Assembly (NCBI GenBank): GCA_015698045.1
Contig: BLAL01000282.1
Span: 96,902 to 160,901, forward strand
Source of the DNA: Rhizophagus clarus
Lineage: Eukaryota > Glomeromycota > Glomeromycetes > Glomerales > Glomeraceae
Direction: 5' to 3'
DNA length: 64,000 nucleotides
Below are positions 50,591-60,916 of the stretch, piece by piece. The notes below the pieces were generated by a model, which was given only the letters and a program-made list of their open reading frames with translations, had not been told where the DNA came from and ran no database searches. Positions within the stretch are counted from its first letter, which is position 1. Each line of letters opens with the position of its first letter. The position numbers and the translations under genes were made by a program.

Positions 50591-53222
50591 TGGGGGATTT
50601 CACAGCAAAAGAGAGGGCTCAGACTGATCATGTGATTTTGTGATTTTATTATGATTGGATACTTGTTGATCTTAACTTTATGGTGGATATGTTTTTTCAT
50701 CAAATATATTTAGTAAAAAAGTTTACAATTTAATGTTTTTTCTGTTAAATTATTATTGTAAATATTGTAAAATACTGTTAATGTTATAAAATACATTTTT
50801 AATAAAATATGGAATACAAAATTAATTTTAATGATGATAATGATGCAAATACAACTGTTTTAGCTGCTCTAGAAGATTTAAATAATACTTTTTTTGCTGA
50901 ATATTCAAATTCTGAAGATGAAAATGATGAAAAAGAGCCTAGTTTTATTCCAGATAATGATGATAATAAAGTAATATTAGATAATAATGATAATTCTCAT
51001 TTAAATGATTTTGAATTTAAGGAAAATTCTGATAGTTATATTGAAGATAAGATTTATAATGATATAAAACTAAAAGTTAAAGAATTTTTTTTAAAAAAAA
51101 AGTGTTCATACCGTAATTCTGATCAACCTTGTTTTACGAAAATTGGTTATGAACGATTTCTTGCTTGTCAAGCTGAATTTGAAGGTTTGGATAAACAAAT
51201 AAAAGATATGGTTATAAAGGGACAATTTATGGCCTTTCAAAAGGATGACAATACCAGAAAAGCCAATAGTGATAATAGAAAATTTGTCTGTTTTAGTTAT
51301 TGCTATAATAGTAACCTTCCAATTTGCCGTACAACATACAAAAATCTTATTGAAACTAGTCATAAATACTTAGATGCAATTATACATTATTTATGAAAAC
51401 ATGGTATTGAAGAACGCATACATGGCAACACTGGAAGAGCTTCAAAAAATATGAAGCGCATTGAAGTTAATTATGATATAGCATGTGATGTATATGCATT
51501 TTTAAAAAACTATTCAAATGTACATGGTATGCCTTCACCTGGTTGACATTTCACTGAAGTTTTCATGCCAGTTATATTCCTTCCAACCAGTTTCAGCTAT
51601 GTATCAGTATATTGTGATTATGTGCAGGCTTACAAGGAAAAACATGGACCAGAAATTCGTATTATAGCTGAATCAACCTTTGCTAATATTTGAAAATCTT
51701 TAATTTCATCACTCCAATTTATGTTACCAAAATCTGATTTGTGCAAAACTTGTGAAACCAAAAAAATTGATATTCAATATATCATACAACATGAAAAAAA
51801 ATTGGAACTTACAGAGGATTACTTGATACATTTAAAACGTGCACAGCAAGAGCGAGATTATTACAATTCCAATATCACAAATGCAATTGAAGATGGCAAA
51901 AATAATCCTAATTCATCTGGTTCTCAAGTAATATTTAAATCCTTTTAAGATAGTGTTTACATTGCGTATGATTGGGCTCAAAACGTGTAAATTCCATATT
52001 TTCTACAACAAATAGGGTCTTTATTTTTTAGAAGTTCTCGAAAAGTACATCTGTTTGGTATTTGTAATACTGGTAATTTTTCTCATACTTAACAAATCAA
52101 TTATGTAATTGATGAAGGTAAAATGACAGATGATGGTAAACAAGGAAAGGATGTTAACTGTACATTAAGTTTGGTTTTACATGCAATTCAAAAATATAAC
52201 TATAGAGAAAAAAAGTTAGTTATTACGTGTAATAATTGTGTAGGTCAGAATAAAAATAACTATTCTTTATTTTTTTATTCATGGCTAATTGATCATGAAA
52301 TGTATGATGAAATTGAAATAAATTTTATGATACCTGGTCACACAAAATTTATTTGTGATGGGGGTTCAGTTTAATTAAGATTCTCTATCAAAAAAGTAAA
52401 GTAAACACCGTAGATGATATAGTTTTGATTGTTAATCGTTCTACTACAACTAATTTTAATGTTGCTTAGCACTATTTAAATGGAGAAGGTTTTCAATACT
52501 ATGATTTTAAGAAATACTTTCAAAAGTTTAAAAAATTGCCTAATATTCAAAGGTATCATTATTTTTATTTTTCTTCACAGCATTCCAAAGTAGTCTTTTA
52601 TAAAGATAAACTTGAAGATAATTATGAAAAAGCTACAATTCGTACTTTTCCTACAATGTTAATAATTTACCCTCTACAATTAGCACTAGATCTCTTTCCT
52701 TAAAAAGACAAGAGGAATTATATAATGAAATTGCACCCTATGTTGATTTACCTTTTCGTGATATTACTTGTCTCAAACCTCAATCTAATTAAAAAATAAA
52801 AAATTTTATCTTTTTGTATAATGTAAAATAAAATTTATATAATTATACTATTAAACTTACATTTTTTAAATGATAAAAGCAATGCTCTTTACATAAAATT
52901 TTTTGTTGTTGCATTTTAAAACTTACGATTTTAATAATTTAGAAAGAAAAACTCTGAAATAAACAAATTTACTATTTTTATTATTTTTTTTGAATTTTAT
53001 AAAAATTATATTGTTACATATTTCATGAAAAAAGTAAAATAAAAGGTATTTAATGAAAGCTAATGTTCCTGAAAAGTTGCCTGCAAAATTTTATCTTATA
53101 TTATAAAATCTATTTTCAAGAAATTGATTGAAATCATGTGAAAATCACATGAAAACTTTAATCACAGTTTTCTCGAAACCTCGCAATTGTCTGAGCCTTA
53201 CCTTTTGCTATAAGTCCGCCCA
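50591..53222 (+). mobile_element. 2.63-kb TIR DNA transposon with decayed transposase
   Basis: Imperfect terminal inverted repeats of about 38 bp: the left end reads TGGGGGATTTCACAGCAAAA and then GAGAGGGCTCAGAC; the reverse complement of the right end reads TGGGCGGACTTATAGCAAAA and then GGTAAGGCTCAGAC. It is flanked by TATA on both sides (50587-50590, 53223-53226), a likely 4-bp duplication, though the palindrome makes the exact boundary ambiguous. Nearly the whole interior is a DUF7869-like ORF. Confidence 0.8.
50809..52797 (+). pseudogene. DUF7869-like putative transposase, broken by stops
   Basis: Starts ATG at 50809 with an acidic Asp/Asn/Glu-rich segment, then a cysteine-containing region (CSYRNSDQPCFTKIGYERF, LACQ). 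After stops come HGNTGRASKN, a DLCKTCE-like zinc-knuckle segment, YDWAQNV, a CNNCVGQNKNNYSLFFYSWL block followed by EINFMIPGHTKF, and a KKSKVNTVDDI-type segment. The CNNC/D-xxNKNN and PGHTKF blocks are typical of transposon-encoded proteins now grouped as DUF7869 (recollection). In-frame stops include 51394-51396, 51544-51546, 51691-51693, 51988-51990 and 52090-52092, so it is inactive. Confidence 0.7.
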
Positions 53223-53391
53223 TATATCATATTTAGTTTTTAGTAAATTAAACTAAATTTAATTTAAGGTTATAATTTAAGTTTTATAAATTAAATTAAA
53301 TTTAGCAATATATTATAATATTAAGTTTTATAAGTTAAATATATATTTTAGGCAAATTTATACTTTTTAAAAAAATATATAGTATTGTGAA

Positions 53392-53625
53392 AGGACCCCG
53401 AGCAATACTGAAATAGGTAACAGAAAATAATGCGTAGAATAGGCCAAAATAATTATGAAAATCTTTCCTTATTTAGATAAATTTTGATAACGTTGGTCAG
53501 AAATATATTACTTTATTTAGTAACTGACTGACATTATCATAATTCCGGCCCTGAAAAAATGTGTAGAGCTAATAGTAAATTTTTGCCAAAAATTTGTTAC
53601 CTATTTATATATTGTTCGGGGTCCT
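53392..53625. mobile_element. MITE, family B
   Basis: 234 bp with about 30-bp terminal inverted repeats: AGGACCCCGAGCAATACTGA then AATAGGTAAC at the left; reverse complement of the right end AGGACCCCGAACAATATATA then AATAGGTAAC. A perfect 8-bp target duplication, ATTGTGAA, lies at 53384-53391 and 53626-53633. The first eight terminal bases equal those of the family A MITEs at 1475 and 2035, and the duplication length is the same, so one transposase may have moved both families. Confidence 0.9.
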
Positions 53626-53689
53626 ATTGTGAAATTGGTTTAACTAATTTAAATAAAAAAATCACACTTTAAAATTAAAAATCAAATAA

Positions 53690-54230
53690 ATAATAAAAAT
53701 TAAAAGTATAAAAATTGGTTGCATTTCATGAATATTAGACTAATTATCCTAAAATTTTTACTGTAAATAAATTTAATCCTACTGAACAACTTTATTTAAA
53801 TAGAATAGGCAATTTCATTTGATTAAAATAGTAAAATTATATTCTGAAGTTACAAAATATCTTTTTACAAAAAAATCAATAATATAAAAATAACCAATAT
53901 TTTATAAATATTAGACTAATCATTATAGAAATTTATATATAGAAGGTATATTTAATATTATTAAATAACTTTATTTAAGTATAAAAAGATGATTTCATTT
54001 AATCAAAGTAATATTATTACATTTTGAAGTTAAAAAGAAAAAAAAAATTTTGTAGTTAATATTGTTTAAAGATACAAATTTTTTTATAAATATTATATTT
54101 AATTTTAAGAAAATTAAAATGCAAGTACTTTTGATATTACTGAATAACTTTACTTAAATACAAAAAGGTAATTTTATTATCTAAAATTTATTTTATATAT
54201 AAATTTTTTTTTTATTTAGTTAAAAGATAT
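53690..54230. repeat. Tandem ~185-bp repeat, about 2.6 copies (left arm of an inverted pair)
   Basis: Units begin near 53728, 53905 and 54091 with AAATATTAGACTAAT-like sequence and contain AACTTTATTTAAATA and TTTCATTTGATTAAA-like blocks. The reverse complement of the array matches 56390-56780 at roughly 80 per cent by eye. Confidence 0.75.
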
Positions 54231-54281
54231 ACTTATTTTATTAGATAAAAGATAGATAAGAATACAAAATAACTAATAGAT

Positions 54282-55528
54282 AAAGTTACCTGCTGAAATT
54301 AAGGAATTTTGACATGTCAAAATTATCAAAATTATTTTAATATTTCAGCGTAGTATATTATATGATATACTTACAGTTTTGGCATTCACTAATCTGCGAT
54401 TTGCAGATTTCTGATCAGTTTTGATATCAGCCATATGAGCTGATTTACTGATCGTAGATAATCTTTTTTTTTGAAAAAAAAATAGTTATAGTTTTTTTTA
54501 AACCAGATAAAAAAAAATTTTTATTTTTTATTTTTTTTCTTTAGGTTGTCAGACTTCTTGAACAAACCCAAACTTGGAATATGCGTAAGTAAGTTAGTGG
54601 AGAAATGGGAGGAGATTTTTTTTAATATATTAAAAAAACATACTAACGTTTCTTCTACATATTTCTTTTTTTTTTCTTTAGGTTGCCAGACTTCTTAAAT
54701 GAACTTGGACTTGAAATGTATGCAAGTAAATTAGTGGGAAGTGGAAGGGGATTTTTTTATATTTCTTTTTTTTTCTTTAGGTTGCCAAACTTCTTGAACA
54801 AACCTGGATTTGAAATATACACAAGTTAGTGGAAAGAGATTTTTTTTAATATATTAAAGAAATATACTAATATTTCTTTTATTTCTTTTTTTTAGGTTGC
54901 TAAACTTCTTGAATGAACTCAAACTTAAAATGTATGTAAGTAAATTTAGTGGAAAGTAAGAGGAATTTTTTTAATATATTAAAAAAATATACTAACTGAC
55001 CATTTTTTTTTATTTTTTTAGGCTGTCAGATTTTTAGATAAACTCGATCAATAAAATTTTTTTATTACAAGCAATAATATAAAAACTTTTTTTAAATATA
55101 ATAATTTATTATTTATAAAATAAAGTATTGTAATAAATTTTAGTTTTTTATATGTTTAATTTTAAATTTTTTTTTACTAAACTTTTAATATTCATGCTAT
55201 ATGACCAAGACGTTACAAATTATAATCAATCAATCAAACTTGTATCAAACTTATATCAAACTTTATCAATATCTATATAAACTTTATTAATTAGGATCAT
55301 TCAATTTTAAATCAATTGTGACTAAAATCTTAATATTTTATATATCACAAAAGTAAATGTTTTAATTTTGGTAATTTTGACAATTTTGACATGCTGAAAC
55401 TATTTCAGTAATTTTATACAATTTTGGCAATTTCGACATGTCAAAACTATTCCAGTATTTCAGTATTTTAACATATTTTTAGTTTTAACATTTTGACATT
55501 AACCTATTGAATTTTGGTAGACAACTTT
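54282..55528. mobile_element. 1.25-kb non-autonomous element carrying a short-exon array
   Basis: Begins AAAGTTACCTGCTGAAATT and the reverse complement of its end begins AAAGTTGTCTACCAAAATT. Flanks are ACTAATAGAT (54272-54281) and ACTAATAGAC (55529-55538), a 9/10 match that reads as a 9-10-bp target duplication, as for Mutator-like elements. Subterminal parts share TTTGACATGTCAAAA motifs. The interior holds five exon-like cassettes (54545-55060). Right-end homologues occur at 36720-36875 and near 39295-39312. Confidence 0.75.
54545..55065 (+). repeat. Second short-exon array, five cassettes
   Basis: Exon-like blocks at 54545-54584, 54682-54725, 54781-54824, 54896-54935 and from 55022, each after TTTTTTCTTTAG or TTTTTTTAG and (first four) before GTAAGT, GTAAAT or GTTAGT. 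Intervening segments carry TACTAACG/TACTAACT branch-point-like sequences. In one frame the blocks read LPDFLNKP-GLEM-like, comparable with the LPDEKHDR cassettes at 4.98-6.93 kb; at the nucleotide level both start GTTGCCRGAC. The last block has no donor and soon meets a stop, like a terminal exon. No start exon recognised. Confidence 0.7.
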
Positions 55529-56155
55529 ACTAATAGACAAAGCCCATCTGTTCCTTATATTAAAATTACGAATGTGTCTTATAACTATTATATTTCTAGT
55601 CTATTTTTTTTAGTATAATAAGAAATCTAATTATAGAATTATCTAAGGTATAAAGAAAACAAAAATAAAAAGAAAAATTCTACAATCTAATAAATCAAAA
55701 ATATTATATAAAGTAAATGCAAAGTATGACAAGAAGTTAGTAAAGATTATCAATTTATCTCATCAACTAAACTAAATATAATGTTCTAATAGGACTCCAA
55801 ACAATATATATATAGGTAACAAAAAAATTTGCTTATTTATTATACAAAATTATTTTTTAAGTCATATAGAATTTTGCTTATTAGAAAGCAAAATATAAAA
55901 AAAGTCATAATTATAGATGTGTAATAGAAAGTTAAAATTGTTAAAGTTATATATATAGATTTTGCGTAGTAAAGGATGATTTTCATACTACATATATATA
56001 TATATTAAAAAGATATTTTCCTTTTTCAATACATTATTGATTTTATACACTTTAGTTTTCATAAAATTAAATATTATATTTATAAAAAAAATATATTTTT
56101 ATAATAATATTCTCTTATTTTTGTTTTTTGTTTACTAAATTTAACTATATGAGAT
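55529..56155. other. AT-rich stretch with one partial MITE B end
   Basis: At 55791-55820 the sequence AGGACTCCAAACAATATATA followed by TATAGGTAAC matches the terminal repeat of the MITE at 53392, but no partner end was found nearby, so it is a solo end or truncated copy. Nothing else recognised. Confidence 0.65.
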
Positions 56156-56302
56156 CTTTGCAATAGAAAGGTATGAAACTTAAAAAAATTTTTAAATTTA
56201 CTTTATATACTAATTATATTTTTTATACTAAAATAAGTGTAAATTTAATATTAATTAAATTATTATTTTTTTTTTTGAGTTTCATACCTTTCTATTGCAA
56301 AG
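56156..56302. mobile_element. 147-bp MITE with 25-bp perfect terminal inverted repeats
   Basis: Left end CTTTGCAATAGAAAGGTATG then AAACT; the right end is its exact reverse complement (56278-56302). The similarity continues imperfectly outward (ATATGAGAT against ATATGGTAC). The interior is pure AT. A transcript would fold into one long hairpin. The short ORF across it is a by-product. Confidence 0.8.
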
Positions 56303-56389
56303 GTACCATATGTAAAATAAATTTTAGTTTAAGAAAATCACTTTTTATACTTAAATAAAGCTGTTTAGCAATGTCAGAAGTACTCAGAT

Positions 56390-56780
56390 TTTAATTTTCT
56401 TAAGGCTAGCTATAATATTTATGAAGAAATTTATATTTTTCAAATAATACTAATTCCAATATTTTTTTTTATTTCTTTTAACTTCAGGATGTAATTACGT
56501 TACTTTGGTTAAATGAAATCACTTAAGTAAAGTTGTTCAGCAGAATTGAATCTACTTGCATATTAATTTTTATAATGATTAGCATAATATTCATGGAGTA
56601 TTGGTTATTTTTGTATTATCAATTTTTTTGCAAAAATCTGTTTTGCAATTTCAGAGTATGATTTTACTACTTTGGTCAAATGAAATTTCTTTTTCTGCTT
56701 AAGTAAAATTGTTCAATAGAATCAAATCTACTTACAATAAAAATTTTAGGATGATTGGATTAATATCCCTATAAAAAATC
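56390..56780. repeat. Right arm of the inverted pair (reverse complement of 53690-54230)
   Basis: Two ~190-bp units containing TTTGGTTAAATGAAAT/TTTGGTCAAATGAAAT, AAGTTGTTCAGCAGAATT/AAATTGTTCAATAGAATC and ATTTTTATAATGATTAG/ATTTTAGGATGATTGG blocks, matching the left array inverted. Together the arms bracket 53.7-56.8 kb. A further ~55-bp direct repeat (ATCCCTATAAAAA to CTAGTTTT) occurs at about 56766 and 57024. Confidence 0.7.
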
Positions 56781-57344
56781 TAAACCCTTAAAATGTATTA
56801 GTTTTATGGTTAAAATATCCTTATATAACAAATAATATTGTTAAAATGTACTGAAATTTTATAAACGGTTTATTTAAAATAGTATTTTGCAATAACAAAT
56901 AAGGTTAAATTATACGAAAAATATACTTAATTTTTTAATTGTAATATCAACGGATATTTAAAATATTCTGATTGGATATGAAAAATATTCTTAAATTAAT
57001 TTACCAATAATTTAAGTATGATATATCCCTATAAAAATCTACCCTTAAAATATACTAGTTTTGTGGTAAATAATATTCTTTAATACTAAAAATTGAAAAT
57101 CGCGTCATCAAAACTCAAAATAGGCTAAGCCACAAATTGATTGATTTATTTATTTATTTATTTATGACAGTAAGCGAACTAAATGATAGCAATTATAACA
57201 AGTTTATTTAGAATGTGCAAACAATAAAAGAGATTTAATTGCATATTATTTGGATATCCTTTATCATATAATTCATTCTAATTGTAATGCAAACTACTAG
57301 ACTGCAAAATATACAAAAAAAAATTTTTTTTCTCTGTTTACTAC

Positions 57345-58235
57345 TTATTCATTATCAATCATCTCGTCAAAATTAACCCCTGAAATATCAAAATATTCCT
57401 TAATAATTTCAATTTTAATCCTCTTGTTTTCCCTGTTTCTTTCTTGAGTTTTTAATTCTTCGTCATAACTAATCAGCTCACCCGTACGGACTAGGTTAAT
57501 CCAGATTTCAAAGTTAATTGCTGACTTTACACCACTTTTAAAAAAGCACGCAGTTAATTCTTCAAAACAATCTAGAAGTCGCCAATCAAAATTGGCTACT
57601 TCTAGTAACCTGTAAATACGTGGTGCTCGCTGAAGCATCAATTCCATATTCGGTAAAGAAATCAAAGGGTAAAAATGAGAAATTAATATCTTTGCTTGAG
57701 ATTTTGTCGTCTCTGATTGTTTTCTGTTTAAGTTTATCTCACAAAAAGCCTGTAGTTGTATATATGACCTGAAAAACTCGACATGGAACCTTAGTTCCCT
57801 GCGTCTTGCCATTTCTTTATTTCCCTGCTCATTTGCTTCTCCCATCACGCATAAAAATATATCCTCCGATAAATCTTTTGCAATCTTCTTGAATTCATCG
57901 GATAATTCAGTAAGTGATGAAGTTTTTTCTTGCACGCGAATTGGTGAAATTTTAAAAGATCTGCGATTTTTTTGATTTTCAGCAGGAATTTTTTTTTGAT
58001 TTTCATCAGGAATTTTTTTTTGATTGTCATCAGGAATCAAATTAATACGTTGAGTACCACGAAAGAATTGGAAATCTTTTGTTGAATTTATCTTTTCCAA
58101 ATGACTAATAAGGGCTTCCCTATACTTTTCTTTTTTGCTGAAGATTGACCTATCACGTATAGGTGGATTATTTGGTAATTTTCCAATATAATCTAGCAGC
58201 TTATGCAAATCTTCCGCCAATCTTATACTTGCCAT
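57345..58235 (-). CDS. Unknown helical protein, 296 aa; probable 3' part of the upstream gene
   Basis: Single-exon ORF from ATG at 58235 (MASIRLAEDLHKLLDYIG). Mostly helical and charged; three tandem copies of an IPDENQKK-like motif lie at residues of about 69-93 (27-bp DNA repeat); several Cys and Trp occur in the C-terminal half (LLDCFEELTACFFKSG). No family recognised. The frame stays open about 31 codons upstream of the ATG, into the 3' end of the neighbouring gene, and a paralogue at 36.9-37.8 kb has both parts in the same order, so this is probably the continuation of the gene starting at 59484, separated from it by a one-base frame change. Confidence 0.7.
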   Translation of the reverse strand: MASIRLAEDLHKLLDYIGKLPNNPPIRDRSIFSKKEKYREALISHLEKINSTKDFQFFRGTQRINLIPDDNQKKIPDENQKKIPAENQKNRRSFKISPIRVQEKTSSLTELSDEFKKIAKDLSEDIFLCVMGEANEQGNKEMARRRELRFHVEFFRSYIQLQAFCEINLNRKQSETTKSQAKILISHFYPLISLPNMELMLQRAPRIYRLLEVANFDWRLLDCFEELTACFFKSGVKSAINFEIWINLVRTGELISYDEELKTQERNRENKRIKIEIIKEYFDISGVNFDEMIDNE

Positions 58236-58255
58236 ATCCAATTTTTTGGATTTCT

Positions 58256-59484
58256 TTAATTCGATAAATTTTGCCCCGAAGTTGAGATCCGAGGTTTGAT
58301 TATAATCATAGTAGGGAAATTGGCATTAATTGTTATATCATCAGAGTTAACGTGATTTGGCTTTATCATTAATGTTCCTGTAGAATCTACAAATTGGATA
58401 TTATTATTAACCAAGTTCATTGTTACACTTTTGACTCCGGTTTTTTTCAATTTGCTCAATGAATATAATAGCAAATCTATTGCGGGACCCCCGATCTTAT
58501 TAATGGCCAATAATATTTTTTCGTCTAAAAAAAAAATACATATTATTTCAAATTCAAGTTTCAGAGTTTACTTTCTGTGAATTATACAATACCCGGTTTA
58601 GCCCTTTTACGCATCGAGGTATCTAATATAATTTAAAATACCAAAAAGTAAGTATTACTTTTGTTAATCAACAAGGTAAGAAAAAAAATGCGAAAATTTA
58701 CCGAATTTCACTCTTTTTTTATCATTTTTTTGGGTTGAGTCTTATATATTACAATAAATAGAAAAAAAAACATAAATTTAAATGTTACTGTTTGCTCTAA
58801 ATTACTAAAGATTATAAGATATAAATTGAAACTTACAAAAATCTTCGTTAGCATCATCAGTATTGGTATCTAATACTTTTACTTGATCATCTATAAAATA
58901 TAAATAAGAAAACAAGAATTTACTTTTTGTAAATAACAAAAAGAAAAAGATGAAGAAGCCTACCATTACTTTCCCCAACATGGTTTTTGTTTGAATTTTC
59001 TTCGATGTCTCGCGATGCTTATTGTACAAGTATGAAAATTGTATTAATTAATAACTTTATGATGATATTTAATAAACTTTAATATTACTATGTTCGCACA
59101 TATATTAATAAAATCATATTAATTTTAAAACTAACCTTGATCATGGCCCTGTTTTTCATTCCTATCATCATTATCGGAAAATTCATTATTTATATTCAGT
59201 TTTTATTAGTGCCATTATTACTAAAAGTTTCAGAAACCCCGCCACTGGGAGAACCACTCGGAGGAATTATTGGGACCGATGGTTCCGGTTTATCTTTAAA
59301 TATATCCAATTATGAAATATTGATTCAAATTGAAGTAGATATTAATTGATTTATTAGAATTAGATATAAAATAAATAATTAATTAACTTTGCAAACCTGG
59401 TTGTTCTCCAGAATCAAAATTAAAAGGTAAAATTGGACTTGGCAGGTGAATCTTTGGTATTCTTATTAAACTTAAGGAGTCCAT
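58256..59484 (-). CDS. Lineage-specific multi-exon gene with a frame break, N-terminal part
   Basis: Exons 59484-59397, 59293-59136, 59017-58964, 58890-58837, 58622-58593 and 58524-58256; most junctions are phase 1 and the small exons are 54, 54 and 30 nt. It starts MDSLSLIRIPKIHLPS, continues Pro/Ser- and Asn/Asp-rich (SVPIIPPSGSPSGG, NEFSDNDDRNEKQ, DDQVKVLDTNTDD) and ends in a compact domain (AINKIGGPAIDLLLYSLSK, VTMNLVNNNIQFVDS). Exon 2 needs one extra base at an A5 run near 59189-59193 to avoid a TGA and enter the frame of the later exons. A 60-nt intron (59221-59162) could also remove the TGA but enters the wrong frame downstream. No family recognised. Confidence 0.65.
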
Positions 59485-60401
59485 ATTTAAAATTGCGATA
59501 AAGGTGGTAGAAAAAATTCAGTAATTTTTTAAAAAAGAGGAGAATTAGAGAAAGAAGAAAAACTAAAAAATGAATTTTTAATTTTTTTCTGATAAATTTA
59601 TTAATCGTAATATGTAATATGTAATTCGATTTCATGGCTTTTTTTGCTGCGACATATTAATCGTAATATGTAATTCGATATTGAATTACATCTTTACATC
59701 TTTTAGTGAAAAAAAACAATGATTTTTTTTTTTACTATTAGTAATTTGACAATTAATGTAACAGTTAGGATTGTTTGACAAACTCCTGAATTTGTGCAAA
59801 AAAAAATGTATTTGCCGAAGAAGGTGTCACAAACATATTATGGATGTTGATCGATCCTCATTTTAAGTAAATTTTGACGGGATAGGTTCCTTCATGATCT
59901 TCAAAAATCATAACGAAATGAAAGGAATAGGTCGATAAAATATTCATTATATGTCTGTCTGTATCATTTTCGTTTACATTTATTTATATCTTTCTTTTTT
60001 CATTTTGTCTTTTTAAGGCATTTTTTACTAAATTTACTTTTTTATTACTTTTGGTTTTAATTTGTCTCTGCCTTTAATCCTTTATTCCATCTTGATCTTT
60101 GATTAAAAAAGATAGTTAATTAAAACTCCAGAAATTGCTGGATGTTATTTGAAAATAATTTGCGTATACACTTTTTAAAATCATGGTGTGATGAATGAAT
60201 TTATTCTTTTAATAAAATATAACTTTACGCTATAAATATACTAGGTTTTTACAGGAGAAAATCACAAAGTAGTGTTATAATTAAGATGAACTTTTATTTA
60301 TTATTTATTATGAAAAGATACCAACAAAAGCAAGATCAAAAATAAAATTAAAAGAAAAAATTTTTAATATAAAACAACTTTTCTCTTGTTTTGTGCGCAG
60401 C
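59485..60401. other. Intergenic stretch, no gene seen
   Basis: Non-coding. A GTAACAGTTAGGATTGT word at about 59758-59774 recurs at 62578-62594, otherwise nothing recognised. Confidence 0.5.
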
Positions 60402-60916
60402 TTAGTCGAATTTCATATTACTTCCCTATATGTGAATTTTATTGAATGAATAAAAATCTATCAAAAATTAAATAATAAAAAATTTACCTTGTCCTTTTGT
60501 TCCTTTTCATACTTAAAGTAGTCATCCAAACTTTTAAATGACGGCTGTTGTGTTTGTGATTGTTGTGGAAACTGTGATGATCGTGATTGTTGTGATGGAG
60601 ATGACTGTGACGTATTTATATATGTTTTCAATTTATTTAAATATTGTTTTTTCTCCATATCTTTTATTTGTTCGGTATAGAAATTAATCCACTTCAACAA
60701 ATTTTGCTTTTCACGTTCAGATTTCATAAATTCATCAATTACTTTTTCTCCAGCGTCTTCAATAAATTTTTTGAGTCTTTGTACTTCAATTTGTAAGTCG
60801 CCTATTTCCTCCTCCTTTGTTTCTATTTGTTTTATATAAGATATTTTCTTTAGTTTTTGTCGTTGTCGTAGGCGAGTGATTCCATTTCTTCGGGATGCTT
60901 TTGAAGGTTTACCCAT
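60402..60916 (-). CDS. bZIP-like coiled-coil protein, 150 aa
   Basis: Two exons, 60916-60488 and 60425-60402, totalling 453 nt. The N terminus is strongly basic (GKPSKASRRNGITRLRQRQK) and is followed by a heptad-rich helix (QIETKEEEIGDLQIEVQRL) resembling a basic-leucine-zipper arrangement, then a second helix and a Gln/Ser-rich tail (QQSRSSQFPQQSQTQQ) of low complexity. The basic motif lacks a clear NxxAAxxCR core, so DNA binding is uncertain. The second exon adds only GSNMKFD. Likely a lineage-specific nuclear protein. Confidence 0.65.

Noticed and set aside
59162-59221. 60-nt intron that would remove the TGA in exon 2 of the unknown gene
   Set aside because: Splice sites are acceptable, but the resulting frame meets a stop in the later exons, whereas a single-base change restores all of them.
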